A DNA stretch of 6,090 bases from GCA-003244245 sp032230565. GTDB lineage: Bacteria > Actinomycetota > Actinomycetes > Mycobacteriales > Pseudonocardiaceae. Position 1 is the stretch's first letter. Every line of letters begins with the position of its first letter. Below the pieces are notes generated by a model. That model searched no databases. It was not told the DNA's origin and was given only the letters and a program-made list of their open reading frames with translations. The translations under genes and the position numbers were made by a program. The DNA is taken from contig JAVXWL010000081.1 in NCBI GenBank assembly GCA_032230565.1, forward strand, positions 1 to 6,090. Direction: 5' to 3'. Below are positions 5,807 through 6,090 of this stretch, piece by piece.

Positions 5807-6090
5807 TCAGTGGACCACCGGGTGGGCTGCATCGACCCAGGGCACATGTTCGGGCTCGGCTACCCCGTCGATATCGAGGTTGACCACGATCGGCTCCTGG
5901 CCACTGCGGGTCACCACGCAGTCCAGCGGCTCGTCATCGAGGGCGTTGATCTCTTGATGCGGCACGAACGGCGGAACGAAGATGAACCCGCCCGGGCCGG
6001 CTTCGGCGGTGAATTCGAGGTGCGCGCCCCACCGCATCCGGGCACGGCCGCGAATCACGTAAATCACGCTCTCCAGCTCGCCGTGATGGT
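5807..6090 (-). CDS. Small cupin-domain protein (5' end outside the window)
   Basis: This minus-strand gene ends at TGA (5807-5809) and stays open to the right edge, so its N-terminus is missing. About 93 residues are visible. They begin HHGELESVIYVIRGRARMRWG, the metal-binding His cluster and first cupin motif. PGGFIFVPPFVPHQEIN follows, the second cupin motif with its conserved Pro, His and Asn. The C-terminal half, LDDEPLDCVVTRSGQEPIVVNLDI, resembles small single-domain cupins common in actinobacteria and other bacteria. Such proteins bind a metal ion and may be dioxygenases, isomerases or ligand binders, so no specific reaction can be given. It faces the recombinase remnant and has no evident tie to the polyol operon. 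Confidence 0.85.
   Translation of the reverse strand, partial: HHGELESVIYVIRGRARMRWGAHLEFTAEAGPGGFIFVPPFVPHQEINALDDEPLDCVVTRSGQEPIVVNLDIDGVAEPEHVPWVDAAHPVVH

Noticed and set aside
1..6090. CRISPR array, tRNA or rRNA gene, complete insertion sequence
   Set aside because: No regularly spaced repeats, no tRNA-like cloverleaf or rRNA sequence, and no terminal inverted repeats around a transposase were seen. The only mobile-element trace is the recombinase remnant.

Overview
The window is high-GC DNA, with coding regions that strongly prefer G or C at third codon positions and GTG as well as ATG starts. Protein content and base use point to an actinomycete-type bacterium. The genus cannot be named from this sequence.

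Layout. Positions 25 to about 465 hold a decayed gene of the pyridoxamine 5'-phosphate oxidase-like (PPOX, FMN-binding split barrel) family, broken by two frameshifts and an in-frame TGA. Positions 466-839 hold no convincing gene. Positions 840-5161 hold four intact, tightly coupled plus-strand genes: a long-chain mannitol dehydrogenase-family polyol dehydrogenase, a HAD-superfamily hydrolase, a TagB/TagF-like CDP-glycerol:polyol-phosphate transferase, and a LicC-like nucleotidyltransferase that is probably a cytidylyltransferase. They are joined by a 3-bp stop/start overlap, a 1-bp overlap and a 14-bp overlap. Past 5161 come a candidate terminator, the truncated 3' end of an unrecognised minus-strand gene (5247-5492), a broken C-terminal piece of a tyrosine recombinase (about 5483-5733), and a minus-strand cupin gene that runs off the right edge.

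How the genes may work together. A polyol dehydrogenase, a nucleotidyltransferase that could make CDP-polyol, and a transferase of the family that moves polyol phosphate from CDP-polyol together suggest a module for a polyol-phosphate decoration or polymer of the teichoic acid or capsule type. Known pneumococcal pairs of a dehydrogenase and a cytidylyltransferase make CDP-mannitol and CDP-arabinitol. The HAD enzyme is the unexplained member. The polyol cannot be read from the sequence.

Possible control features are a large nested hairpin over the first codons of the dehydrogenase (890-943) and exactly two TTA leucine codons, one in each of the first two genes. The intact operon sits between decayed genes, one of them a recombinase, which fits an accessory region with past insertion and deletion.
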